Shown here: positions 24,928 to 32,623 of the stretch, one piece after another | How positions within the stretch are numbered: position 1 is the first letter of the stretch | How the letters are laid out: every line of letters starts with the position of its first letter | Assembly: GCA_964504305.1 (NCBI GenBank) | Contig: CAZDEB010000007.1 | Location: forward strand, 134,195 to 198,194 | DNA from: UBA11606 sp964504305 | GTDB taxonomy: Bacteria > Actinomycetota > Acidimicrobiia > Acidimicrobiales > Aldehydirespiratoraceae | Direction: 5' to 3' | Length of the DNA stretch: 64,000 bases | Notes under the pieces: model-generated | What the model was told of the DNA's origin: nothing | What the model saw: only the letters and a program-made list of their open reading frames with translations | The model's database searches: none | Made by a program: the position numbers and the translations under genes

Positions 24928-24933
24928 AAACTA
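24928..24933 (-). promoter_or_regulatory. -10 hexamer of the alcohol dehydrogenase gene
   Basis: TAGTTT on the minus strand ends 6 nt before the ATG. Confidence 0.45.
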
Positions 24934-24980
24934 GGGCAGCACGCGAGCGGCTGTCACACCGGTGGGGTAGAACTACAACC

Positions 24981-25853
24981 ATGGAGTTCGAGGCGCCCGC
25001 TCAACCAACCCCGCCACCGCGGTTGTCACCGTCGGGAGCAGGGACATTCGAGCAGTGCCCTCGGCGTTGGCGGTTTCGTTACGTCGAACGTCTTCCGGAT
25101 CCGCCAGGCGAAGCTGCACTGGCCGGCAGTTTCGCTCATCGAGTCCTCGAACTGCTGATGCAGCGCGAGCCAGCCGATCGCACCGTCGACACTGCGAAGG
25201 CCCTCGCTCGCCAAGAGTGGCCCGAAGTCGAGGGCGACGACGACTTCATTGCCCTCGGCTACGACGATGCCGAGTCCAAGAGATTTCGTTGGAAGTCGTG
25301 GCAAGCCATCGAAGGGCTGTGGGCTCTCGAAGATCCCAAATCGGTCGAGGTGCGCGCCACCGAACAAGATGTCGAGGCGACGCTCGGCGGAGTGCCGTTT
25401 CGGGGCATCGTCGACCGCCTCGACGAAGAAGGCGATGGCTTGGTAGTCACCGACTACAAGTCGGGTAAGGCCCCCTCGCCTCGGTACCGGCGTGCTCGGC
25501 TCGATCAGGTCTTGCTCTACGCCGCGGCCGTCACCGAATCGGCGGGCGAGATGCCGGTACGAGCCCGGCTGCTTTACCTCGGCCAACGTCCCGTCGGCAT
25601 CGACGTCAACCAAGCCGAGATCGACGAAGTAGTGGGCAAGCTGGCCGCAACGTGGACCGACTTAACCACGGCTTGCAGCAAAGACGAGTTCGAACCTCGT
25701 ACCGGCCCGCTGTGCGGATGGTGCCCATATGTCGATAAGTGCGCCGAGGGCACCCGAGAGGTTGCCAAACGCACCGCCCGTTCGGCCGCCACGGCGGCGG
25801 CCCACGAGCAAGCGACAGCAGCCGCTAGTCAATACGCCGACGCCGCTAGCTAG
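24981..25853 (+). CDS. RecB-family PD-(D/E)XK nuclease
   Basis: A 290-residue stand-alone nuclease of the kind found at the end of AddB/RecB or in Cas4-like proteins. The motifs are FEQCPRRWRFRYVERL, AGSFAHRVLELL, FRGIVDRLDEEGDGLVVTDYKSGK (catalytic D, D/E and K) and CGWCPYVDKC near 240. The Cys in EQCPRRW plus the three late cysteines are the usual set for a 4Fe-4S cluster. The Ala-rich tail looks disordered. No helicase domain is attached, so the DNA-repair partner is unknown. Ends overlap the convergent membrane-protein gene by four bases. Confidence 0.88.
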   Translation: MEFEAPAQPTPPPRLSPSGAGTFEQCPRRWRFRYVERLPDPPGEAALAGSFAHRVLELLMQREPADRTVDTAKALARQEWPEVEGDDDFIALGYDDAESKRFRWKSWQAIEGLWALEDPKSVEVRATEQDVEATLGGVPFRGIVDRLDEEGDGLVVTDYKSGKAPSPRYRRARLDQVLLYAAAVTESAGEMPVRARLLYLGQRPVGIDVNQAEIDEVVGKLAATWTDLTTACSKDEFEPRTGPLCGWCPYVDKCAEGTREVAKRTARSAATAAAHEQATAAASQYADAAS

Positions 25854-26149
25854 CAGTCGGGTGTTTGCGGGCTCTTTCCCCGGCGCCGCCACAGATAGCG
25901 CAATACAACCAGCGCAAGGAAGACCCCAATCGCGGCTGTCAGACCGGTGTTGACCAATAACGCGTCCGATGGTGGATCGGCTCTTTCGGGGGTTACCGCG
26001 GGGCTCGGGGGCCGATCATCCATAAGGGGAGGAGTGTTGTTGGCCGGTGATTCGTCGGGCGCTTTGTTGGGGAGGAGGGCTTCGACGGGAGCGGCGTCGG
26101 TATCGCGGGGTTTTGGCCGGGGTCGTTTGGCTTGCGGGTCATATGCCAT
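25850..26149 (-). CDS. Small proline-rich single-pass membrane protein
   Basis: 99 residues from MAYDPQAKRPRPKP; this ATG overlaps the ParA 3' end by 11 bases, and the longer frame (to 26176) lies wholly in parA. A proline-rich hydrophilic first half is followed by one hydrophobic helix (TGLTAAIGVFLALVVLRYLW) and a short basic tail. No family known. Tight overlap suggests it is expressed together with ParA. Confidence 0.6.
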   Translation of the reverse strand: MAYDPQAKRPRPKPRDTDAAPVEALLPNKAPDESPANNTPPLMDDRPPSPAVTPERADPPSDALLVNTGLTAAIGVFLALVVLRYLWRRRGKSPQTPDC

Positions 26150-26924
26150 TGCTGAACTCCGGAAGGATCGTGTCAAATAGCTGGTCGAACTCCGTTGCCG
26201 CTTCTTGGGTACCGGGCCGGTTACCTAGGGCGTGGATTGGTAATGACGATGCCGAGGCTTCCGGAATGGCTGCTCTCAGGTGAATGGGTGGCAACACGAT
26301 GTCGCCGTGATCGGTGCGGAGTTGGCTGTCCCAGTATCGCGCATCGCGGGTCCGGCCGAGTCGGTTGACGGCGACGCCAGCCACCGACAATGGAGTGCTG
26401 CGTCGAGTCGCGATGCGTTCGATCGTGCGGAGGATCTGACTCACGCCGTCCGAAGACCAGGCCCCTGGTTCGGTGACGACCAATGCTCGGTCGGCCGCGA
26501 ACAGTCCGTTGACGGTGAGGAGACCGAGCGACGGTGGGCAGTCGACGATTACGAGATCGTGGCTCACGCCGGTAAGGGCGACCGCGAGGCGGTCGTTTGC
26601 TCCGATTGGATCGGTGAGTAGTTGTGGTTCGCGCATGGCGAGGGCCGGTGTAGCGGCCACGACCGATGGTGGTCGGCCGCCGTTCTCGGGCCATCCGCTT
26701 GCTATGCGAAGACCGGCGATCGAACCGGGGGATTCCTCGGCGAGTGCGTGGTCGACGCTGAACGGCGGATCCCAGACTCCTAAACCGGTGGTCGCATTAC
26801 CTTGGGGATCGAGATCAACGACGAGACAATCGATGCGGCGCGACCATGCGGTGGCGGCCAGTCCGAGCGCGACCGTGGTTTTGCCTACCCCGCCCTTTTG
26901 ATTCACGATTGCGATGACTGGCAC
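26139..26924 (-). CDS. parA: ParA-family ATPase
   Basis: A 261-residue deviant-Walker ATPase that positions DNA or protein cargo in the cell. It begins MPVIAIVNQKGGVGKTT (signature lysine and Walker A), followed by CLVVDLDPQGNATTGLG and the Walker B VIVDCPPSLGLLTVNGL. I chose the GTG at 26924 because TACCGT lies 7 nt upstream and homologs begin at this point; two upstream GTGs add only a few residues. No ParB gene is adjacent, so it may act on plasmid-like, chromosomal or protein cargo; the small membrane protein next to it is a candidate partner. Confidence 0.88.
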   Translation of the reverse strand: MPVIAIVNQKGGVGKTTVALGLAATAWSRRIDCLVVDLDPQGNATTGLGVWDPPFSVDHALAEESPGSIAGLRIASGWPENGGRPPSVVAATPALAMREPQLLTDPIGANDRLAVALTGVSHDLVIVDCPPSLGLLTVNGLFAADRALVVTEPGAWSSDGVSQILRTIERIATRRSTPLSVAGVAVNRLGRTRDARYWDSQLRTDHGDIVLPPIHLRAAIPEASASSLPIHALGNRPGTQEAATEFDQLFDTILPEFSNGI

Positions 26925-26931
26925 GGCCGCC

Positions 26932-26937
26932 ACGGTA
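26932..26937 (-). promoter_or_regulatory. -10 hexamer of parA
   Basis: TACCGT on the minus strand ends 7 nt before the GTG at 26924. Confidence 0.4.
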
Positions 26938-27065
26938 GCGGCCACACATCATGGTTCGCTTGGCGAGTCAGGTGAGGATCCCTCCACCCACCTTCGTTTG
27001 CTGCAGTTCGAAGCCCGAATCGAGCCGAAGGCGGTGCGCTCGTGCGGGTCTTGTTGCCCGCCGCG

Positions 27066-27374
27066 TTAGGCCGCTAAAGCGCGAGTCGCCACCTTGAGGA
27101 TTTCGTCGAGGGCGTCGATCAGCTCCGTGTTTGACCCGAACAGTTCGTCGGTCGCGGCGCACGCCCATGGCTTACACAATCCGTCCGACGAGAGGCCCGA
27201 TTTCAGCCAAGCGGTGGCAATCTGGCGGATGGCGCTATCAACTGCCGGGTCGGCGGCGACGACGGTGGCAACAGCCATCGCTTCGATTTCGGCTCCGGTG
27301 AGCTCAATAAGGGGTCCCTGCACCAGACGGCACCGGTACCGAAGGGCGGCGGCGGCAATCTGCGTGTGGTTCAC
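27066..27374 (-). CDS. Small unknown protein
   Basis: 102 residues starting at GTG (MNHTQIAAAALRYRC). It is mostly helical, with no membrane segment or signal. Three cysteines are present, two of them in GLCKPWACAATD. No family recognised. It precedes parA in the same direction, separated by about 140 bases. Confidence 0.5.
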   Translation of the reverse strand: MNHTQIAAAALRYRCRLVQGPLIELTGAEIEAMAVATVVAADPAVDSAIRQIATAWLKSGLSSDGLCKPWACAATDELFGSNTELIDALDEILKVATRALAA

Positions 27375-27508
27375 CGAGTGAGTCCGTCCCCTGAGCTGTC
27401 ATAGATATACACAGTGCCTGTGGAAAACAGCTGAATCTGTGGACACAGTAGTCAGATTCGCGCGGGCTGTAGGGGACCGTGCTGGTCAGGTGACGTCGAT
27501 AGCGGCAA

Positions 27509-28546
27509 TCAGCCCTTGGGAGAATGCCTGGGACAACAACTATTCGGGCACGGGGATTGTCTGGGACCCAACGACCCGAGCGCTACCGGGGTTCGTCCGA
27601 GTGTGTGTTCCTCGACGAGGTCGGCCAACATTTCGACGAACCGGCTGTGGGGCCCGGTGCCGGGCGATACGGCTCGTTCAACATTGATTCCGATCTCCGC
27701 CGCGGTACGAGCTGCTTGGACGTCGAGGTCGAACAACACCTCCATATGGTCGCTCACGAACCCAATGGGCACGATCACTGCTTCTTGTTCACCGCGGTTG
27801 CGAAGTCGGGCGAGCTCATCGTTGATGTCGGGCTCGAGCCAAGGCACCGACGGCGGACCAGAGCGACTCTGCCACACCAAGGTCCACGGTCGGTCCGAGG
27901 GGCCCACGCCTTCGACGATCAGTCGGGCGGCTTCGCGCAGCTGAGTTTCGTAGTCGGAGGTTTGGGCCTGTGCGGTGGGGATTGAGTGGGCCGTGAAAAC
28001 GAGCGGCGTGCTTGGGGTCGGGGCGGTGAGTTGGCCGAGGGCCGCGATCGTCGACTCCGTGAACGGCCCGATGAACCCCGGATGATTGAAATACGGTCGG
28101 ACTTTCGTAATCATCGGAGCGTTGCTACCCACGGCCTCACGGGCAGCTTCGATGTCGTCTAAGTACTGGCGGCACCCCGAGTAGGAGCTATAGGCCGACG
28201 TAACGATGGCCACCGCGTGGCGAACACCGTCCTTGGCCATTTCGGCCACGGTTTCGTCGAGCAATGGTGTCCAGTTTCGGTTGCCCCAATAGACCGGTAA
28301 TGAACGTCCGCGGTCTTGGAGCTCGGCTCGCAGGCTGTCTCGAATCTGACGGCACTGACTATTGAGTGGGCTAACGCCACCAACAGAGTCGTATTGGGCC
28401 GCAACTGTGGCTAGCCGTTCGGCGGGAATGTTGCGTCCGCCGGTGACTCGCTCGAGGAACGCCATGACGTCATCCGGTCGCTCTGGACCCCCGAAGCTCA
28501 CCAGCACGACGGCGTCGATCGGAGGAGTGGTTGAGCGCTCGGGCAT
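27509..28546 (-). CDS. hemH: Ferrochelatase (actinobacterial, probably coproporphyrin type)
   Basis: Inserts Fe2+ into a porphyrin in haem synthesis; in actinobacteria the substrate is usually coproporphyrin III. The 345-residue protein shows VLVSFGGPERPDDVMAFLE, the metal-site histidine in VFTAHSIPTAQ, and VPIGFVSDHMEVLFDLD. A C-terminal CPNSCC motif plus the upstream GCRQY cysteine match the [2Fe-2S] ligands of actinobacterial ferrochelatases. The ATG at 28546 follows TACGCT by 7 nt; the longer frame would use TTG and is rejected. Confidence 0.95.
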   Translation of the reverse strand: MPERSTTPPIDAVVLVSFGGPERPDDVMAFLERVTGGRNIPAERLATVAAQYDSVGGVSPLNSQCRQIRDSLRAELQDRGRSLPVYWGNRNWTPLLDETVAEMAKDGVRHAVAIVTSAYSSYSGCRQYLDDIEAAREAVGSNAPMITKVRPYFNHPGFIGPFTESTIAALGQLTAPTPSTPLVFTAHSIPTAQAQTSDYETQLREAARLIVEGVGPSDRPWTLVWQSRSGPPSVPWLEPDINDELARLRNRGEQEAVIVPIGFVSDHMEVLFDLDVQAARTAAEIGINVERAVSPGTGPHSRFVEMLADLVEEHTLGRTPVALGSLGPRQSPCPNSCCPRHSPKG

Positions 28547-28553
28547 ATCGCGG

Positions 28554-28559
28554 AGCGTA
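28554..28559 (-). promoter_or_regulatory. -10 hexamer of hemH
   Basis: TACGCT on the minus strand ends 7 nt before the ATG; there is no Shine-Dalgarno sequence. Confidence 0.45.
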
Positions 28560-28689
28560 GCGCTTGGCCCAACAACCAAGTCGGCCCCTTTCCACGAGAC
28601 GATTTGGTCGATAGCCTCCCACGGTTGACGGGTGGAGGGTCGTTCGGCACGCTGTCGCGTGTGAGCCCCTGGCCCGCTCAGGTCTTGTC

Positions 28690-29631
28690 ATGTCTTTTCG
28701 TTTCTGCTCCGTCGCCCCCGAACCGTCGTGGGACCCTCGCATCGACAGATCGTCGCGACCAGGCTCGGCGGCGTTCGTGTTGATGTTGGTGGCCTTGATG
28801 CTGAGTGCCACGTGGTGGTCACTGGGAGCCGCCGCCGAGTCGGCATCAGATTTGCGCGGCGATATTCCTTCTGGTGACTCGATCCGTCACGACCTCGCCC
28901 AAATCGCTGATGAGCGAGCCACGGTTCTTGCCGATTTGACCTCCGCAGAGGCGCAGCTTGCTGCAGTGTTGCAACAGCGCGAAAAACTTGCCGAAGATCA
29001 GCGTCGTCAAGTGGCCGAGATCGACGCCGCGCTCACAAATTTGCAACGTCTCGCGGTGCAGGCGTTCATCACTGGTGGGGAGTCTGGCCAACTGGAGTTG
29101 TTGGCCAGCGTTGGGGGCGCCAACGACTTTGCGTGGCGGCAACATTTGGTGAAAGCCCACGCCGGCTCGTCGAGCCAAGCCATCGACCGACTCCGATTGT
29201 TGCGGGCCAAGGCCAGCGACGAGGTTCTGGCCACGATCGAAGCCGCGAACGAGCTCCGAGTTCAAATAATGGCGATCGATGACGATCTCGCGGCGATCGA
29301 ACAGCGAGCGGTCGAGGCCAACGAGGTGCTGCCTCTTGCCGAAGCTTGGGATCGTGCCGAGATCGCGATCAAGGAGGGCGCTTACGGCATGGCGCCTGCC
29401 GACAAGTGGGAAAAGCTGCGGTTCTGCGAGTCGACTCACAACTACGAAGCGATTAGTCCGTCGGGGCTCTACCGCGGCGCCTATCAGTTCGACTTTGCGA
29501 CCTGGCGCACGGTCGGCGGCCACGGCGACCCGGCCCTGGCTCCACCCGCGGAACAAGACGCCAGAGCGCGTGAACTCTACGCCAGGCGGGGCGATCAGCC
29601 CTGGCCGGTTTGTGGTCGCTTCCTTAAGTAG
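28690..29631 (+). CDS. Rpf-type transglycosylase-like protein with coiled coil
   Basis: A 313-residue cell-wall protein. Residues ~27-48 are a signal/anchor, residues ~60-225 a long coiled coil (RATVLADLTSAEAQLAAVL, then QLELLASVGGANDFAWRQH, as in CwlO/EnvC-type proteins), and residues ~240-313 the resuscitation-promoting-factor transglycosylase domain (KWEKLRFCESTHNY, with the catalytic glutamate in CES, GAYQFDFATWRTVGG and AREL). Such fusions loosen peptidoglycan at division. Two cysteines, FCES and WPVCG, frame the domain as in Rpf proteins. Confidence 0.88.
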   Translation: MSFRFCSVAPEPSWDPRIDRSSRPGSAAFVLMLVALMLSATWWSLGAAAESASDLRGDIPSGDSIRHDLAQIADERATVLADLTSAEAQLAAVLQQREKLAEDQRRQVAEIDAALTNLQRLAVQAFITGGESGQLELLASVGGANDFAWRQHLVKAHAGSSSQAIDRLRLLRAKASDEVLATIEAANELRVQIMAIDDDLAAIEQRAVEANEVLPLAEAWDRAEIAIKEGAYGMAPADKWEKLRFCESTHNYEAISPSGLYRGAYQFDFATWRTVGGHGDPALAPPAEQDARARELYARRGDQPWPVCGRFLK

Positions 29632-29647
29632 CGCGTCGGGGGTTCGA

Positions 29648-29986
29648 TCAGCCGCCGAGCAATCGCCGAGCGGCCCGGCCGATGCGACCTGGCTCCGGCG
29701 GGGTCCAGCCGTCAGGCACGAGGTGCGGCGCTTTCTGCGATAGCACGGCAAGAACATCGTCGGCGGAGGGGTTCACGAGCGCTTGGTCGCCGATCACGAT
29801 CGTGGGCACGGTCTCGTTGCCGTTGGCGTGGGATCGAACCGTGGCTGCATAACTGGGGTCGTCCCAGATGTTGTGCTTGTCGAGTTTCACGTCGGCCTTG
29901 GACAGGGCTCGGTCGAGCATCATGCAGAACCCGCAACCGGGTCGCCAGTAAAAGTCGATGGCGTCGATTTGGTTGCGGTCTGACAT
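29648..29986 (-). CDS. Mycoredoxin/glutaredoxin-like protein
   Basis: A 112-residue redoxin starting MSDRNQIDAIDFYWRPGCGFC, whose CGFC active site is close to the CGYC of mycoredoxin-1, the enzyme that reduces mycothiol-mixed disulfides in actinobacteria. The TVPTIVIGDQALVNPSADDVL block is the substrate-loop region of the fold. The C-terminal extension (PDGWTPPEPGRIGRAARRLL) is unusual and basic. AAGGAGACAAG precedes the ATG; the longer upstream frame has no homology. Confidence 0.88.
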   Translation of the reverse strand: MSDRNQIDAIDFYWRPGCGFCMMLDRALSKADVKLDKHNIWDDPSYAATVRSHANGNETVPTIVIGDQALVNPSADDVLAVLSQKAPHLVPDGWTPPEPGRIGRAARRLLGG

Positions 29987-30075
29987 TTCTTGTCTCCTTG
30001 GGCGCGATTGTGTTCGCTTGGGGGCTGAAACCCGTGAGCGGGTGGGAAACTTCCCGCCGTGTCGCAGGCCCTGGC

Positions 30076-30081
30076 TATCGT
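30076..30081 (+). promoter_or_regulatory. -10 hexamer of the Drr-type ABC operon
   Basis: TATCGT ends 8 nt before the ATG at 30090. Confidence 0.4.
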
Positions 30082-30089
30082 CGTAGGTC

Positions 30090-31046
30090 ATGACGATACG
30101 TGAACACGCGGGCGTACGAGTGCAAAATCTCGTGCGCTCCTTCGGCCCTCTGACCGCGGTCGACGGCATAAACCTTGTTGTCGAGCCCGGCGAGATCTAC
30201 GGTTTTCTGGGCCCCAATGGTGCGGGCAAGTCCACCGTTGTCCGAATGCTCTGCACGCTGCTGGCGCCAACAAGTGGTTCGGCCAGTGTCGCTGGTCTCG
30301 ACGTTGTCGAGTCGCCTGACGAAGTGCGTTTGGCAATAGGTGTGGCGCTTCAAGAAGCAGGCCTTGACCAAAACATGACGGGCCGCGAAATCCTTCTTAC
30401 CCAGGGTCGATTGTTCGGACTAACCCGCGCCGAGATCGAACGACGGATTCAGGAGCTGTCGCCCATCATCGATATGGACGCCATCGACCGCCTGGTCGGA
30501 ACTTACTCGGGGGGCATGGCCCGCCGACTCGACCTTGCCGCCGCGCTTATGCACAACCCCAGGGTTTTGTTCCTGGATGAACCGACGACCGGTCTCGATC
30601 CTGCCGGCCGCCAAAGGGTTTGGGAGGAGGTGCGCCGCCTCAACGAGGAAGTAGGGCTAACTCTCTTCCTCACCACCCAATATCTCGAGGAGGCCGACGA
30701 ACTTGCTGACCGTGTCGGCATCATCGACCACGGCACCATTGTGGCCGAGGGGACGCCCGCCGAACTCAAGCGGTCGATCGGAACCGACGTGGTAACCGCG
30801 GTGGTCGATGGCGCCACCGCCGCTGCTCAAGCCGCTCTCACTGGCATCGATGGGCTGGGACCGGTCGACGTATTTGGCGACGAGGTTCGGGTGAGCACCG
30901 AAAACGGCGGTCGTGCCCTTAGTCCCATTGCCTTGGCTTTGGCGGGGGCAGGAGTAGAGGTCCGTGAGTTGTCGCTACGCACACCAACCCTCGACGACGT
31001 ATTTCTCGATGTGACCGGACACCGACTCGAAGGAGGCGCGGCATGA
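30090..31046 (+). CDS. DrrA-type ABC exporter ATPase
   Basis: A 318-residue cytoplasmic ATPase for export of lipophilic compounds. Walker A is GPNGAGKSTVV, the signature YSGGMARRLDL, Walker B VLFLDEPTTGLDPAGR; the last ~100 residues (from IIDHGTIVAEGTPAELKRSI) match the DrrA C-terminal domain. Substrate unknown. The stop overlaps the permease start (ATGA), a two-gene transporter unit. Confidence 0.9.
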   Translation: MTIREHAGVRVQNLVRSFGPLTAVDGINLVVEPGEIYGFLGPNGAGKSTVVRMLCTLLAPTSGSASVAGLDVVESPDEVRLAIGVALQEAGLDQNMTGREILLTQGRLFGLTRAEIERRIQELSPIIDMDAIDRLVGTYSGGMARRLDLAAALMHNPRVLFLDEPTTGLDPAGRQRVWEEVRRLNEEVGLTLFLTTQYLEEADELADRVGIIDHGTIVAEGTPAELKRSIGTDVVTAVVDGATAAAQAALTGIDGLGPVDVFGDEVRVSTENGGRALSPIALALAGAGVEVRELSLRTPTLDDVFLDVTGHRLEGGAA

Positions 31047-31855
31047 CCGCTGATACTGATGCAATAACCATGTGCGCACCGATTGTTGCTCGCAAGGCGG
31101 GCTTCGTCCAAGACGTCGTATCCATTGCCCGAAGATCCATTCGTCAGTTGCCCCGCGATCTGCCAACGGTGGTGCCGGCGCTGATGATCCCATTGTTCTT
31201 CTTGATGGTGAACATTGGTTCTCTTCAAGACGTTGCGGCGTTCACCGACATCGAGATCAGCTACAAGGCGTTTCAACTCCCGGTGAGCATCGTGTTTGCC
31301 GTGACCGGCGTTTCGCGTGCTCCGGCCCTCGTGCTCGATATCCAGAACGGATATTTCGATCGGCTTATGACCACGCCGGTGTCTCGTCGGGCCCTCCTCC
31401 TTGGCCACATGCTTGCCGATTTCGTGTTGGTGGTGATGTTGGCTGTTCCGGTGATCGTTTTGGGTTTCGCGATCGGGGTTCGCTTCCCGACCGGTCCGCT
31501 TGGCGTGTTGATGTTCGTCACGATCGGAGCGTGCTGGGGAGTTGCTTATACCGGTATCCCTTACGCGATTGCCCTCAAGACGGGGAACCCCGGAGCCGTC
31601 AACTCGTCGTTCTTGTTGTTCTTTCCGTTCGCGTTCTTGACCACCGCCTACTTGCCACTCGACTCGATGACCGGCTGGTTGGCCGAGGTGGCGCGGTTCA
31701 ATCCGGTCACTTATCTCTTGGCTGGCCTGAGGTCGCTGTTCGTGGGATGGCAATGGCGCGAGCTGGCAAAGTCATTCTTGGCGATTCTCGGGCTCGCGGT
31801 TGTGAGCCAAACCCTGTCGTTCAGAGCGCTTCGGGGTCGGGTCAGCCTCAACTAG
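31043..31855 (+). CDS. DrrB-type ABC-2 permease
   Basis: A 270-residue integral membrane protein with six hydrophobic segments (first near PTVVPALMIPLFFLMVNIG). The region SRAPALVLDIQNGYFDRLMTTPVSRRALLLG is the conserved cytoplasmic loop of ABC-2 exporters. It partners with the ATPase encoded upstream. The 3' end overlaps the convergent SGNH hydrolase by 8 bases. The substrate cannot be told from sequence. Confidence 0.88.
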   Translation: MTADTDAITMCAPIVARKAGFVQDVVSIARRSIRQLPRDLPTVVPALMIPLFFLMVNIGSLQDVAAFTDIEISYKAFQLPVSIVFAVTGVSRAPALVLDIQNGYFDRLMTTPVSRRALLLGHMLADFVLVVMLAVPVIVLGFAIGVRFPTGPLGVLMFVTIGACWGVAYTGIPYAIALKTGNPGAVNSSFLLFFPFAFLTTAYLPLDSMTGWLAEVARFNPVTYLLAGLRSLFVGWQWRELAKSFLAILGLAVVSQTLSFRALRGRVSLN

Positions 31856-32594
31856 CGGTAACTCGTTGGCTCGCGCCGGTCTCGGTTTGGTCCAGATCGA
31901 GCGGCTCGGCGAACGCTCTAACCCACGCTTGGTAGCCGAGGTCGTTGGGGTGGAACCGATCCTTGGCCAGACCTTTGAACGGCGATGACAGGTGGGGGGT
32001 CAGGTCGGCCACCCGATGGCCGTGAGCATCCGCTCCCTGACGTATCGCCCGGTTGACCACGACCGCTGAGGGACTGAGCCGGGGCGACGGCAACGTGGCG
32101 ATAATTGAGCCCGTGGGTGCGGCCGCGGCGAGGTCGATCATCTTGCGAGCCAGTGCCGGCGCGTGAGGATTGCGCATCAAGTCGTTGGCCCCGACACAAA
32201 TGGTCACAATCGCGGCTCGCTCCTCGAGATGATCGAGCAGGGGGAGTTGTTCGTCGATGACGTGCGTAACGCCCGCGCCGCTGCGACTCAGGTTGACGAC
32301 CGCGTGCGGGCGGTTCTCGGCGCTGAGAGCATCGGCGATTCGGTGTACCCACCCGTGATGCAAACCGGTGGCGCCGATGGCCTGGGCGGTGGAGTCTCCG
32401 AGCACCACCCAACGGGGATGATCGGTGTCGAGAGCGTCGGCGGTCAGCCGATGCCATTCGCGCTCGATCGGGTCGACGCTGGCCGAAACGTCTCGAACGT
32501 GGCGGTTGACACGACCCATGGTCTTGGCCAGCGGACCGGCCCGCCATGGCGGGCGCGCTGCCAGCTCGCGTGTCAGCCGGTGGCGGTGCGGCAT
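31848..32594 (-). CDS. SGNH/GDSL-type hydrolase
   Basis: A 248-residue esterase-like protein. The nucleophile block WVVLGDSTAQAIG, the oxyanion residues in GVTH and CVGANDLMRNPH, and the catalytic DRFHPNDLG near the end are the SGNH blocks I, II, III and V. No signal peptide is evident, so it is likely cytoplasmic; lysophospholipase or carbohydrate esterase activity is possible. Divergent from the ABC-F gene by 29 bases. Confidence 0.88.
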   Translation of the reverse strand: MPHRHRLTRELAARPPWRAGPLAKTMGRVNRHVRDVSASVDPIEREWHRLTADALDTDHPRWVVLGDSTAQAIGATGLHHGWVHRIADALSAENRPHAVVNLSRSGAGVTHVIDEQLPLLDHLEERAAIVTICVGANDLMRNPHAPALARKMIDLAAAAPTGSIIATLPSPRLSPSAVVVNRAIRQGADAHGHRVADLTPHLSSPFKGLAKDRFHPNDLGYQAWVRAFAEPLDLDQTETGASQRVTAS

Positions 32595-32610
32595 GGGCCT
32601 GGTTCGCTCG

Positions 32611-32616
32611 TAGTCT
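32611..32616 (+). promoter_or_regulatory. -10 hexamer of the ABC-F gene
   Basis: TAGTCT ends 7 nt before the GTG at 32624. Confidence 0.45.
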
Positions 32617-32623
32617 GCGCCAC

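Noticed and set aside
24981..25853. RecB-like nuclease as a CRISPR Cas4
   Set aside because: The cluster cysteines fit Cas4-like proteins too, but no cas genes or repeats are present; a repair nuclease is the simpler reading.
27419..27445. DnaA-box-like TGTGGAAAA and TGTGGACAC near 27420, possible origin
   Set aside because: Only two weak matches, no AT-rich region, and no dnaA, dnaN or gyrase pair beside them.
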